Shown: positions 12,900-25,343, counted from the stretch's first letter. The stretch: 64,000 bases of DNA from Trileptium ribeirensis (GCA_030248225.1 JASANE010021275.1:1-64000); one strand, 5' to 3'. The notes: generated by a model from the sequence alone, not told the origin. Made by a program: numbers and translations.

Positions 12900-15500
12900 T
12901 TCGAAAGCTGTTTTGCGACTTACTAGAATACAGTTTTTGCGACGATTGCTAGAATACAACGGAGTGTCCAGAATATTTATTTGCCGTTTATTTAACGTTT
13001 TTCGTTAAAACTGCTTGTATTGTGTTGCGATGGCACCTTAGAATTCAAGTCGTGTCGATTAGATTGATATTTTTATACCTTCGATATAAAGATTAGCGTG
13101 TATTTGTATGCATTGCAGCCGCACGCTCGATTGGATACAATAATACTCTGCATTAATACACAGGCCATTATATCGGAGTTGCCTATTCGGTTAGCATAGA
13201 GGAGATTTTCGCTATTCTCTCTCCAATGAAAGAGATGTATATGGCACCCTCGCCGTTGCACCAGGTTTTTTGCAATTATCCACAGTATATTGTCCGAAGC
13301 AGCTAATCAACTTTTCACCGCGTGAGCTAAACCCTATGGATGTTTTGTTTACCATATTCGCACTAAACGTTGTGGCTGCATGGCTCTGTCGACCATTTGC
13401 TAATTTGGATCATAAATATGTCAGTATATTATTGCGAGTAATATAGCAGAATGCGAACCTGAATCAATCCAGATAAAGGTATTCGAGCTTTAAGATAACT
13501 AATTTTGAGTACAATTCTGGCGAGGGAGTACTAAAGCAGTATAACTATACCAGTTATGTATGTATTCCTAGCTACCGCTGGATCGTCAGTACACTAGATT
13601 CGCGAAAATATACATTGTTTGTGAAACCAATAACTTTATAACAAGAAAGATAACCTATAATTTAGTATTTTGCAGCAATTACGTAGTTCCCCAGTTGGGC
13701 CTTTACTACTCTTGCTTATGTTCAACCTAAAAGTACGACGATGGCGGTAAGGGCGCAGCACGCTATATAGTAGCGGGGAGGTGGGACTCACAAGTCGGGA
13801 AATTCAAACAAAAGGCAGCTCCATTAATCAGTCGAAAGGTAGTGGGCTTCGTCCAAATCGCGCTGAGCTATTTTGACGGTACAACCGAATTTCTCTATTC
13901 GTTTCTGAATAATAAAAGTTGTGGCAGTTATTTTGTACTACATGGCAGGTTTTATTACATAACACAGCTAAGGTTCAGAATCTCTTGTTCAACTGCTGTT
14001 TTTACGATATTTTATTCAAATAACATTATAACATGTTTATAGAGATATACAGTTATAGTTAAAACCCACACAACTATGATAAAATTGCTGCACATAAAAT
14101 AACATTTGACTCCGTATCGTATATTTAATAGAAATGTAAACTTCTAAGCGCGAATGCAAGAGACATTTACGTAATAAATAATTATCACGCTCATTTCAAA
14201 CCTCCTACTACGTAACCCGATAAAGTATTTTTTCAATTATTTTTGATTCCTTCATTTTATACAACCATACTTTTGTTGATGTAAATTTTGTCAACCGAAT
14301 TTATAATAATAAGAATTTATATATATTTCAATAACAAAGAAACCGTTAAACGCATTTATAAACATAAATTATGTGATTATGAACTCGAATTTTGCACGGA
14401 ACATTATGCGGCGATCGACTTTACGATGAAGAACTCGCGTTTATAACAAAATTGTAGTAGTTGTTATGTCATAATAATTATATACAACTTGGTTTTTATA
14501 TACAGGAACTCGGGAACGATAGTAGATTTAGGAGCGAACAGGTTAAGATAAAATGCATAATAAGACTCTAGACTACAGAAAATATTCGTGATATAGGTAC
14601 AGGCTGAGAATAGAAGATGCAAAAGCTCATTTTTTATAAAAATCATCTGCCCATATTTTCATTTGGAGAAGACAGAGCAGGAGCTTGGACATTTTCTCAG
14701 TGGGTATCTCGGAAAAGATGTCTGCCTTCTGGGTCCTTATTTTTTAAATTACCCTCAGGAAATTTTTACCCGCGAATAACTTTTATCCTACCCTTACCCT
14801 AAACTTTCGAATTCTTAAATTGAAGTTGTATATAATATGTTACATTTATTACTGAAAAACACCATAATTATCCAGACGACTTGGCAAGGGGGGCCGAAAT
14901 ATAACAGAAAAGTGAAGTTCACGATTATATGTGAATGGTGCGTTTAGGCTGAGCGCCCTTAGTAGATTCACTGTCCCTCTGTGCAGAAGTCTTTGGCTAC
15001 GCTCGCGTAGTAATCTAGAAACAATTAAGTTTAACTGTGGCCACCAGCTAAAGAAGTTTGAATTGCTCAGAAAAATATTTGTATTGTGAAAGTATATCCA
15101 GTTTAAAGTTATAACTATTTTTATTAATGGATCAACAGTGCGTTAATCTCAATGCGGTAAGCGAGCCAACAGGTTACACACCAGATTACCAGAAAGTGTA
15201 AATGGTGGCTACTATGTTACTGCTAGAGATTTGGAATCTTTTATGACATAAATAAATGAAATAAATGTTAGAAACTGACTTCTGTATAACAGTCATCTTT
15301 AGTCATTAGTGGTTTATCCTATGTGGCTTTATTTTTGACTGACTAGATGAACCTTTGGGTAAATTATAAATCTGTGTTTTATTAACTAGATACCTTATTA
15401 TGCATAATATACTAATTCATTACTAAAAATCTAGTGTGTTACCTTGTTTTTGGTCGTATCATACGGTATGGCGTTTCCACATAATAAATAGCAGCCGTGA
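12900..15500. other. No recognised gene
   Basis: Mixed AT-rich sequence with short frames only. A TATA-like stretch (CTATATAG) lies at 13764 next to a GC-richer segment (13735-13800), but no convincing coding exon follows it. Confidence 0.5.
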
Positions 15501-15520
15501 TGTAAGATCCATACACACTT

Positions 15521-15722
15521 ATGGTTCAGTGTCCCAGTGCGGGTTGTCGGGGCTTTAAAGAAGCTCGACTTTGGCCACCCAGGAGGTCAATCGGTCTCCA
15601 GGCCCTTGTCGTTTCGCGCCAGAGAGGGTCGGTCCTCTACCGGAGTGCGGGGTCGGCCATGAGGAAGTTTTGGACGCCTCCTTGTGGCAACCCGCCTATC
15701 CCATGTGAGCCTGTACGGTAAA
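15521..15722 (+). repeat. GC-rich 200-bp block, possible short interspersed element
   Basis: An abrupt GC-rich island in AT-rich surroundings, open on the plus strand for 66 codons without resemblance to a protein. Its sharp borders and composition, like the blocks at 17105-17515 and 22880-23300, suggest a SINE-like or LINE-derived insertion. No other copy is visible in this window. Confidence 0.35.
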
Positions 15723-17100
15723 AGACCCATAATTTTATAAAAAAATTGGAAAACTAAAGTATATATTTACATATAGGAACAAAATATTAAGACAACCATC
15801 ATGACGAGGGAACCGTATGACAGTTAAAGAAACTGAAGCGCCAGACACAATGTGATCATCAAATATATAAGGGTTCGCAAATTAGCCAAAACCGGAAAGA
15901 ATCCACGATTTCAAGACCAGTTTCAGAAAATATTACAGAAACAGAACTGGTTTTCTGATGAAGTTTAAAGCTCCTACTACAAAGTCTACTTACGCACTGC
16001 ACCAAAAAATGAAAATCTCTAAATTCCGATGACCACTGACGTTTAGTGTAAAAGATCAACAAAAACGTTTGTTATGGTCTTCAGCGCATCACGGCAATAG
16101 TTCTGTAATGGTACAGACATATGTTTCTAGAAAAACAGGAATGCATGAGCAGCAGAAGACTTCTCGCTTTATAAAATTTATTTTCTGGTTTAATTTGGCT
16201 TATAAGCATGACTGCCAGTGTTCTCCAAGTCTTACTTAGCAAGTATTCTGAAGGTGCAACATACTTTTTTCTCAAGTCGTAGGAACATTTGTAGTAAACG
16301 TAAATTTTCATATTTATTAAAGAAATTGAACGAAATTGGCAACACATTATTTCCTAGCGTACTTCACACGTATAATTAATACAATCCGAAACAAGATTCA
16401 GAGTTGACACGGACCTGAAAATACTTAATTTTCGGCGCGTGAAAGCTTTGACATCCGGCTATATTATTAAGGTAAAAAGCTAAAAATTACAAATTTGTGG
16501 TAAGTTCAAGACTACTAGTTGTATCTTTATCAAACTATGTTTTCCTATTGTTATGTCGTTGAAAGCGTTAAATTCTTTTATAGATATAAATATTAGTAAT
16601 GGCTTTCATAGCCGTTAACGAAATAACAATGTGACAACTGCTCATTAAAACTTCACAGCACTCAGGTAGTTGGTGGTGGCCGGTTCAATAAAAATGTAAA
16701 CGACCACACCAAACGTCTAAAGAAACATCACGCTGTGATTACACGCTGCGAACACGTAAAAATTTCGCAATAATTACTCGTTGTAATTTACATAAATACT
16801 GGAGTGAGTATGTGTGTCATCAACCATGTTGTCTCACAAATGCAGTGATCACATTTTTACATTTAATAATTTTATGTCAATGCATATAAACACTTTAATC
16901 TTAAGCATACATAATGACAGTACAATCTCTTTATTCTGAATTTATATTTACTTGAATAAATGTGTCAATGTACGAAATGTAAGGATTTGTAATGTTTAGT
17001 AGTATATGTTTTACGTTATTGTATGGATACATGTATTCAAACATGCAAACAAACATGTCCATTGGATTTATGCACATATATCCATACATTATGTATCTAT
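15723..17100. other. No recognised gene
   Basis: AT-rich sequence; frames at 15859-16062 and 16081-16347 (minus) show no family signature and no paired splice sites that I trust. Confidence 0.5.
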
Positions 17101-17104
17101 TAGA

Positions 17105-17515
17105 GATGAGATGATGTCAGCCGCCAACCCGGCTTGCTCCGGTTGCCAGGTCGGGCTGGGCGAACCGACACCTGATTACGAACGGGCTGGGCCGATATGT
17201 TGCAGATCTTGGCCGACCTCGATTTCCAACTAGCCGGGTCGAGCCGTAAAATTTCGGTTCAATACCTCAGCCAAAGACCGAGTTATTAGTGCACGGTAGT
17301 ATAATATTGATTTCGTTTTAAGACTTTCTTAGGCTGAATTCATATATGCGTTTTTAATCTGTATATTGCATGTATCCTTTTTATTGAGCTTGCCTACACC
17401 CCATTACAAACGGGGCGGACCGGACTGGGTTGAAATGCTGCAGCTCCGGGCCAAGCTGGGCCGACCTCGATTTCCAACAGTCCAAGCAGAAAAATGTCGA
17501 CCTGTTCCTACCTAT
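17105..17515 (+). repeat. Two diverged copies of a GC-rich repeat
   Basis: Blocks at about 17120-17270 and 17395-17510 share the order ATTACAAACGGG(C/G), (A)TG(T/C)TGCAG, and GGGCCGACCTCGATTTCCAAC. The intervening 120 bases are AT-rich. They look like fragments of one mobile element; no coding potential is seen. Confidence 0.5.
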
Positions 17516-18300
17516 AATGTCCATACACAACACGAATAGTTACTTCGGTGTTGATGTTCGATGTAGTGTTGGGGATCAGCCGTGAAATCCGTTGGCCGGT
17601 CGTTAAACGGCAGGCCAAAAATTGTCGCGGCCGTCGGCAGCCCGTTAAACGGCTGTCAGCTGATTGTTAACAGTTTTCTGCCGTTGACAGTCGCGAAAAC
17701 CGTTTGTCAGCAATTATACACCGCCGATCGCCCAGCCGTTGTCCATACGTTTACTGCTGTATAACAACTGAAAAATATACCTTAAGTCATGCTATTGAAA
17801 AATTTATTGAATTGAAAATGTGTATATAATCGCCAATAACTAACATGCATGGAGCAAGGATTTTGTGCCGCAGTACCATCTTTTCATATTAAGTATATAA
17901 TATGTGTATTTATTATTAAACTAATATATATGCGTCAATTTTTATTGATAGATCTCAAAGCAGGCCGTCGCCCAGCTCCAGTACTAAATACAGTACAGTC
18001 TTGCTATAATCTGCGAAGGCGTAGGATTCGACGATTTAGCCGTTTCATTGTCTAGTGTGCAAAACCTGAAGAAGTGGTTTCGAATATTGAATTCGTAGCG
18101 AAATACACAAATTTCTTGATAATCCGTTGTTCATTTGCCATCGCTCAGCCCTTGAGCCATTGGACGAGATGGTTGAAGCGTTGGCTAGTCATTAGTCTTT
18201 CGATCTGAAGTTAGCAGACGACCGGCCGTTGGCCGATGGAACACGTTGGCTGTCTGACTTTAAAACAGGCCGTTATCCAATACAAATTCAGTGCATTAAT
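17516..18300. repeat. GC-rich blocks with recurrent GGCCGTT/CGTTAAACGG words
   Basis: Segments 17575-17760 and 18130-18280 repeat words such as GTTAAACGGC, GGCCGTTGGCCGATGG and AGCCGTT in both orientations, giving local hairpin potential. The two segments look related to each other; no protein signature is seen. Confidence 0.35.
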
Positions 18301-19831
18301 TCAGTATTAAAACTGTGATCCTTTTTCTGCATGTTAGTGTAAACATAATATATTTGTAACATCACGCTTTGAAAATGGTTATCGAGATCGACAGCGAGCC
18401 GCCACTCGCAGATGAAACGGTATAAATAACATAAATCTAACAAAACATCATTTGTCATTGTTGCTGAATAAATTTATCCTATTTTTCTTGTGTGATATAT
18501 CATTCTGTAGCCTGCCTGCAACATACATTAGTAAAAAGTACCTTTAGTAGCAAAATCTAACTCCGAAACGAGTTGCCACCCGTTGCAAGTTTCATTTTTG
18601 TTATATTCATCGAACATCATACATGGTTAAAATTATTTACATGTAATTCTTTCCGTTTGGAAGCAGGAGTTGAATAACACCGTTTTCGCGGCCAACAGTT
18701 CTAATTGTGATAAGTTGATTTTGCCGTGTAGATTATTTAAATCAACATACAAGCAGGAAAATACTAATCGAATATCGTCTTTCATGCAGCAATGTGTAAT
18801 TGTTTTGAAATTATCTATTGTTGAACAACACCATGTAGAGTCGCTTCTGCAATTTCATCCATTGGAGTTCATAGTGGTAGCGCATAGGTGCGCGAATGTA
18901 AAAATCTTTAAGCCCGCGAGTATTCGCGCAAATTAGGCTCGTGTCCATAGGCGCAGAAAATTTTTTTTCACAATGGTGGAGACCGCAATTTGTAAACCTA
19001 TATCGGAAGCATTGGGAGTTTATGGGGTTATGATATACACTACAAATGCATTCTAATTTAATTAGCTTAAAATTATTAGATTCTTTGGCAGCCGCTGTCA
19101 CTGCTAAGAGTACGCACGTCGCTGGGTGCGTAATAAATTTTGCAGTCCACCTCCATTCTTCCTACCACCATAACTTTTTGTTGCCACCCAAAACGAAAAC
19201 TTGCCAACAGTTCGGGCGGTTGAGCACACTTTCAAATCAGACTATCGAGTGAAACATCTATTGGAGAGATGTGTAACAATAGACATCAGAGAGCACGATA
19301 ATAGGACAAGTTTGCACACGGCAAACTCCTATAGAAGATTTAAACTCATGTAAACCGTAAAATCAATATCACGCTTACTGTTAAACAATAGGTTAGAAGA
19401 AAGATATCCATGGTTGCAAAGCTAAAGATATTCTAATCGCCCTATTTGTGTTCTGGAACACGGACAGCTAGGTAATAGGTGCTTTTGTAATATTTGAAAA
19501 CTCGTGTTTTACACAAGTGTTTAATGATAATAGTGTTATAAAATTGGAATCAAAGACGTTAGAGGTTTGATTCGACCATGGGTATGCAGAAATCTCTACA
19601 ACATAATCTAACTGAACTAGCTCTAACATTTTATGAAGGCATAACAACAGTTGAAACGGCACTACTATGTAAACTATCAGATTGTAGAGAATATATTATT
19701 GCCACTAGACCGGATATGCTAAATTGGTTTTTGCCCTAAACAGCTGTGCGTACACCAGCTGTCAACCATACACCAAAAGCTAACTTCTGTTGCGATTTCT
19801 GCCGAGGACCCCGCCCAGGTGTGTTGACTAA
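18301..19831. other. No recognised gene; possible upstream part of an LTR element
   Basis: Frames at 18670-18936 (plus) and 18811-19101 (minus) match nothing I know. Just before the protease fragment at 19832, a 55-codon plus frame opening at 19579 (ATGGGTATGCAG) and a cysteine pair (NFCCDFCRG near 19780) could be remnants of a gag region, but this is inference from position only. Confidence 0.3.
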
Positions 19832-20058
19832 ATAATTAAATACAATTGCACCGTTTCTTTTAAATACAACGATTTTGGTACACCTGTCACATCGTTTGTA
19901 GATACCGGTGCTGATTCAATTATGTCTCAGGCTCTGGCCGCTCGCTTAGGACTAGTGCACCGTGATACGAGCAGCACGCGGATTGTGTGCTGCATAGCAG
20001 GAATTGATTATAAATGGAGTGGTAAAAGCATCCACTACCATCGAATCGTTGAGAACCC
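19832..20058 (+). pseudogene. Retropepsin fragment of a retrotransposon
   Basis: An open stretch translates to a retroviral-type aspartic protease start: hydrophobic strand PVTSFVDTGADSIMSQ, with the DTGA catalytic motif at 19901-19912, then the ALAARLGL helix. This is the usual flap-proximal order of LTR-retrotransposon proteases. There is no downstream reverse transcriptase. The frame runs straight into the repeat array at about 20056, so the element is truncated there. It could equally be a domesticated retropepsin-like exon, but no splice sites support that. Confidence 0.65.
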
Positions 20059-22350
20059 CACAAAAGAGATTGTTCAGCAAAGTTGTAGATTTCGATGATT
20101 GCAGTCAGCGTTCTAAAATCATATATATATATAGATCATAATTGTTGACGCTTAGTACGCAATACATAAGCCAATAACCGAAGACAGACTATATTCAGGA
20201 AATCGTGTTCAGCGACCCTAACTTATTGAAATCCACTGGAAAAGGCACTAACTATTCGAAGTGATTGTAGATAATCAAATCGTCGTATCCAACGTGCCGA
20301 AAATTATAATATACACCATGCTTGATGTTATGTACGTGACACATAACCTAACAAATAAAGACAGACTACAGTCCTGAAAATTAAGGTCGTCGACCGTAAA
20401 ACCCTTGAAACCCTTTCACACGATATAATATAGTCTAGTCGAACTCAAGATAACAAAACGTTATATAGCAGATTTATAAAGTGTAACATTCGCCTGAATT
20501 CACAAACACATTAAAAATGATGAAATTAAAAAAAACTGATTTCTAGAAAAAGATCATCGTACCATATTCAAGCCCACAGCGGCCCAGAAAGATGCCCCAC
20601 AAAAGGAATTGTTCAGCAAAGTTGTAGATTTCGATGGTTGTAGTCAGTGTACTAAAATACAATATATGGGCCATAATTCTTGATGCATAGCACGCAATAC
20701 ATAACTCAATAACCGAAGACAGAGTATATTCTGAAAATCGTGTTCAGCGACCTGAACCCATTAGAAACCACTAGAAAAGGCATGAACTATTCGTAGTGAT
20801 TGTAGATAATCAAATCGTCGTATCCAGCGTGCCGAAAAATATAATATACACTATGCTTCATGGCTTATACGTGACACATAACCTAACAAATGAAAACAGA
20901 CTACAGTCCTGGAAATCAAGGTCGTCGACAGTAAAACCCTTTAAATTCTTTCTTAGGGTATAATACGGTCCAGTAGGACTCTAGATAACATTACCGTATA
21001 TACCAGATTTATAACGTGTAGCACTCGCTTCAATTCACAAACACGTTAAAAACATGAAATTTGAAAAACTGATATCTAGAAAAAGATTGTCATACGATAT
21101 TCAGGCCCATAGCGGCCCAGGAAGATATCCCACAAAACGGATTGTTCAGCAAAGTTGTAGATTTCGATGGTTGTAGTCAGCGTACTAAAATCATATATAT
21201 GGACAATTCTTGACGAAGAGCACGCATTGCATAACCCTATAACCCAAGATAGACTATATTCCGGAAGGTGTTCAGGAACCTTAAACCCGTTGAAAATCCC
21301 TGGAAAAGGCATATTCGTAGTGATTATAGATAATAAGATCGTCGTATTCAACGTGCCGAAAAATGTAATATACACCATGCTTGATAGCTTCCACGTGATA
21401 CATAACCTAACAAATGAAGCCAGATTACAGTCCTGGAAATAAAGGTCGTCGACCGTAAAACCCTTTCACAAGGTATAATTATGGTCCAATCGAACTCAAG
21501 ATAAGAAAACCTTATATAGCAGATTTATAACGTGAAACACTTGCTTGAATCCACAAACACATTAAGAACAAGGTGAAATTTGGAAAACTAATTTCAAGAT
21601 AAATATTGTCGTCCCATATTCAGACCCTTAGCGGTCCAAAAAGATGTCCCGCAATAAGGATTGTTCTGCAATGTTGTAGATTTCGATGATATAGTCAGCG
21701 TACATATATGGACAATAATTCTTGATGCCTAGCACGCAATACATAACGTACACGTTTATAAATCTGCTATAAACCGTTGTCTAGATCATATTATACCTTG
21801 AGAAAGGGTTCCAAGGTTTTTAAGGTCGACGACCTTGATTTCCAGAATTGTAGTGTGTCTTTCATTTGTTAGCTTATCTGTCACGTGCAGGCCATCAAGC
21901 ATGGTGTATACTATATTTTTCGGTACATTGAATACGACGTTTTGATTATCTACAATCACTACGAATAGTTTATGCCATTTCCAATGTTTGTCAATGGGTT
22001 TAGGGTCGCTGAACACGATTTCCAGTATATAATCCATATATATAATTTTAGCACGCTGACTACAATCACCAAAATTTGCAACTTTGCTGAACAATCCATT
22101 TTGTGGGACATCTACCTGGAACGCTATGAGCCTGAATATGGTACGATAATCTTTTTCTAGAAATCAATTTTTCAAATTCTGTCATGTCTTTAATATGTTT
22201 GTGAATTCAAGCTAGTGTTACACGTTATAAATCTGCTATATACAGTTGTGTTATCTATAGTCTCACTAGACCATATTATACCTTGTGAAAGGGTTTCACA
22301 GTGGGTCTGAATATGGCTCGATAATCTTCTGAAAATCAATGTTTCCACAA
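20056..22350. repeat. Tandem array of about 535-bp units followed by inverted units
   Basis: The landmark GTTCAGCAAAGTTGTAGATT recurs in direct orientation at about 20074, 20611, 21145 and, altered, at 21661: spacings of about 537, 534 and 516. From about 21756 the sequence is the reverse complement of the same unit (landmark inverted near 22060-22098), so the array turns back on itself and could form a long hairpin. Each unit carries the ACCTAACAAATGAAG and CCCTTTCACA words found in the dispersed family at 27880, 45110, 61040 and 63040. Confidence 0.85.
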
Positions 22351-22459
22351 TTGTATATGCTATATAGCGTACCGGTGCGCGTATCCACAGTGGCATAAGA
22401 GAACTGTGTTCATTTTGGTAACGACCCTTGCTTAAACTTGAAAAAAAATTTATATCTGA

Positions 22460-22690
22460 CTGTCTGTCGAATCAACCCCTAAGCATACGGGGAACAATTT
22501 CTCCTCTTCGGTATTTCCCATCTGGCAACATAGGAAATGATTTCTCGTGTTCCCTATTTCCCATCTTCCCAGCTGGAAAATAATTTTCCGTTTTCCCATC
22601 TGATAATAAATAAAAAAATTTTCCAGCTGGGAAGACGGGAAAACAGGTGTCGAGAAAATTTGTATGTCGAATTGCCCAGGACACACATAA
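22460..22690. repeat. Fold-back segment with TTCCCATCT / CCAGCTGG words
   Basis: TTCCCAGCTGGAAAAT near 22566 pairs with ATTTTCCAGCTGGGAA near 22616, and TTTCCCATCT occurs three times between 22510 and 22600. A stable hairpin is possible. Frames on both strands here are shadows of this low-complexity structure. Confidence 0.6.
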
Positions 22691-22879
22691 ATAGTGAAAA
22701 TCGTCCCGTGAACACCCTAAAGGTGACATGGGCCATGTCATTGAAAACGGTGTCCATATTTGGCGTACAAACCCTACCTCATTCAATTATCTGAATACCG
22801 TATGTAATATATAAGCATGCATGTTAAATGCTTAAGTGAATAAAAAATCATCTGCCAGTCTTAGCCTCAGATTAGAAAT

Positions 22880-23300
22880 CTTCTAGAACCGTTGGAGCCA
22901 GGAAAGTAGTAATCTGACGGTGGTAGTCTAGAATGGGACGTCTTGAAATTACCACGCCAGCAATAGCAGAATCAGAGAATGGGCCCTGGGACCAGTTCCC
23001 AGGCGTCCCCGAGGGCTACCTTTTCCGAAAGGCGTATTCGACAGCGGACCCACGCAATCTAACAAGAAAAATGAAGACGGTAAACCAATGGTGTTTTACA
23101 GAGTGAGGGAAAGCCGGTTCAGCCTTGGTACTTGCGAGCATGCTGAATGGGTGACCCTCTCAGAGGGACCTCCATACCACCAGAAACGTAGGCCAATATA
23201 GGAGACAGGCGGAAAATCCAGGCAACCCCGCCAGCAGCCTACTAAGCTAACCGACATCCTTAGGTTAACTGGCGACTCACCGTGGGGTCGCAGAAGCTGG
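22880..23300 (+). repeat. GC-rich block of unknown origin, possible retroelement or 5S-like segment
   Basis: About 400 bases of sharply higher GC without a long frame. A short part near 23120-23150 (TTGGTACTTG then GAATGGGTGACC) recalls the 3' half of 5S rRNA, as in 5S-derived SINEs, but an insertion separates the two words and the rest does not fit. It sits directly before the G-depleted tract. Confidence 0.3.
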
Positions 23301-23521
23301 GGTTGTCCTTACAGATATTTTTACTCCTTTTCAAATATCTGTCTCCCCCAGAAGATTCTCCCACTCCCCCCTTATTAGATACACGTCGATTGATGTATGT
23401 GATGGCATATGGCATTATTTCATTTCAGTCCCAATATAAAGCAGCAGCGAACGCTCAAAAGCAGATAACGCAACCCATAGCATAAATATAAAACACATAT
23501 ACACAGAGCAAAAATCAAAAG

Positions 23522-24090
23522 CATAAACATAACACATACAAAACACAATAAAACATATATAAATAATATCAAACATATCTCACATATATACAAACACAAT
23601 ATAATACACAACCACAAAATAACAACAACAAACAAAAAACAATAAATACCACCACCCCCACCCCCCCCCACCACCAACAACACACCATATACCAACTACC
23701 ACAACCATACGCCAAAACAACATAACCCTCACAAAACCCAACCATCCCTCAACTTACCACCAACATATTTTAAATCAACCACAAAAAAAAAAAACCCCAA
23801 AAAACCCAACAAACAAAATCAATACAACCAACCATCCAAACCCTTACCATCTCCACAACCAGCCATAAACTTACTAACAAAAACCCCTCAACCTACAAAC
23901 CTCATAACAACAAAAACCACCACAACATTACCACAAAATCAAAACCTCCCCCAAAAAAAATAACAAACAAAAAAACCCCAACCCACACACACACCCCCAA
24001 AAAAAATATAAACACAACAACCAATACCAAAACAATAACCACAACTACAAAAACAAACACAAAAACCAAAAAAAACACAAAAAACAAACC
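23522..24090. repeat. G-depleted, A/C-rich tract
   Basis: 569 bases of the plus strand contain only two G residues (23711 and 23862). A dominates, C is common and T is sparse. Homopolymer runs of C and A occur (near 23655, 23784 and 23950) but there is no fixed repeat unit. The borders are sharp: normal composition resumes at CCGGCACCACAGCGGGG from 24089. The minus-strand frames here (Val/Leu/Phe/Gly runs) are composition artefacts, not genes. Confidence 0.95.
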
Positions 24091-24274
24091 GGCACCACAG
24101 CGGGGAATGGTGTTACAGCTGGGATCGCTCAGTGTTCCTGCATATATAATTCGAATATCCCCCAAGCCCAAGAACATGATAACATAATGTACAAACGGGT
24201 TTCATGATAGGATTACAGAATTATAGAAATCCGGCGTAAATAACGTTTTGGTTCATTGCATTCATTTCATATAT

Positions 24275-24953
24275 TTAGCAGGCGTCAAGATGTGATCTAA
24301 ATTTGAAGACATAAATCGAAAATTCCGCACGAACCATGGCTATACGTACATGTCAATATACGCAGTAATGCGGGATTCACGTTATAATGTCCCCAACAGT
24401 TGGAACATTTGTCCCCCTGCAGTGTAGACTATACCGTAAAGACGGTGATAGTGACACCCACACCCCTAGATACCTCATTTTGGCAATGTAGTATTTCGGT
24501 GTTCTATGCTTGCCAATGCGGTGTTTCTAGTGTATCCTGTAGGCCCTATGTAAAATGACCACACGGGGTGGCGGAAACCCTCAGCAAAACGAAAAAGCAA
24601 CGACGGTTCATTGACACCGTCTGAAATAAGCCAAACTATTAGATAGCTTTGTTTGAAATTTATTTGAAACTTTATTTAAAAACACAGGGGTGTGTAAGAC
24701 ACCCTGTAGTCTAGGGTGTGCCTGCCACTGTGTGGGGTACATAAGTTCCAAGTGGTGGGGACATTATAACGTGAATCCCGCATAATACCAGACGCGTCGA
24801 CTCGTACATTATGCATGGTTCTTAGCAGGCGTCAAGATGAGGTGATCTAAATTTGAAGACATAAATCGAAAATTCCGTACGAACCATGGTTATACGTACA
24901 TGTCAATATACGCAGTAATACCAGACCCGTCGATTCTTACATTATGCATGGTT
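24275..24953. repeat. 130-bp tandem duplication; first copy split by a MITE
   Basis: Unit 1 is 24275-24368 plus 24786-24821; unit 2 is 24822-24953, uninterrupted and nearly identical (TTAGCAGGCGTCAAGATG ... CGCAGTAATACCAGAC). Unit 2 therefore shows the sequence before insertion of the MITE at 24369-24782. Confidence 0.9.
24369..24782. mobile_element. Harbinger-like MITE, TSD TAA
   Basis: Perfect inverted ends starting TGCGGGATTCACGTTATAAT (26 bp in all, to GTCCCC) and flanked by TAA at 24366-24368 and 24783-24785. The 3-bp TWA target duplication and short TIR are typical of PIF/Harbinger elements. 414 bp, no transposase. The neighbouring uninterrupted duplicate confirms the borders and the TSD. 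Confidence 0.9.
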
Positions 24954-25343
24954 CCAAACATTACAAAAATGGAGTTTGGCAATTATACATACAGGTAAAT
25001 ATCTGCAAACGAGTTCGTATCCACTCATAGCTTTACTAATAGTTAGATATTTACTAACACAAGGCAAACATATTAAAACCTATAACACAAAAGCTCCGTT
25101 TGCTTACAATATCATTTCATTTATACCTCTAGACATTAAATGGTACTGAGTATATTGCCGCATTTAGCTGTCCAATCCATTTGTTTTACATTATTTTTTC
25201 GACGCTTCATGAAATAAATTACAAAATCTACTTAGACATATGACACCCGATCATAACAGCTGAAATGTTTAATACTACCAGAACTATGTAAATTTATCGA
25301 TATATATTGCTGGAGAAGTTACAAACTTTAAAATCTCGAGTAA

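Noticed and set aside
23420..24177. Two minus-strand frames rich in Val, Leu, Phe and Gly resembling membrane proteins
   Set aside because: Both come from the G-depleted (minus-strand C-depleted) tract; composition artefact.
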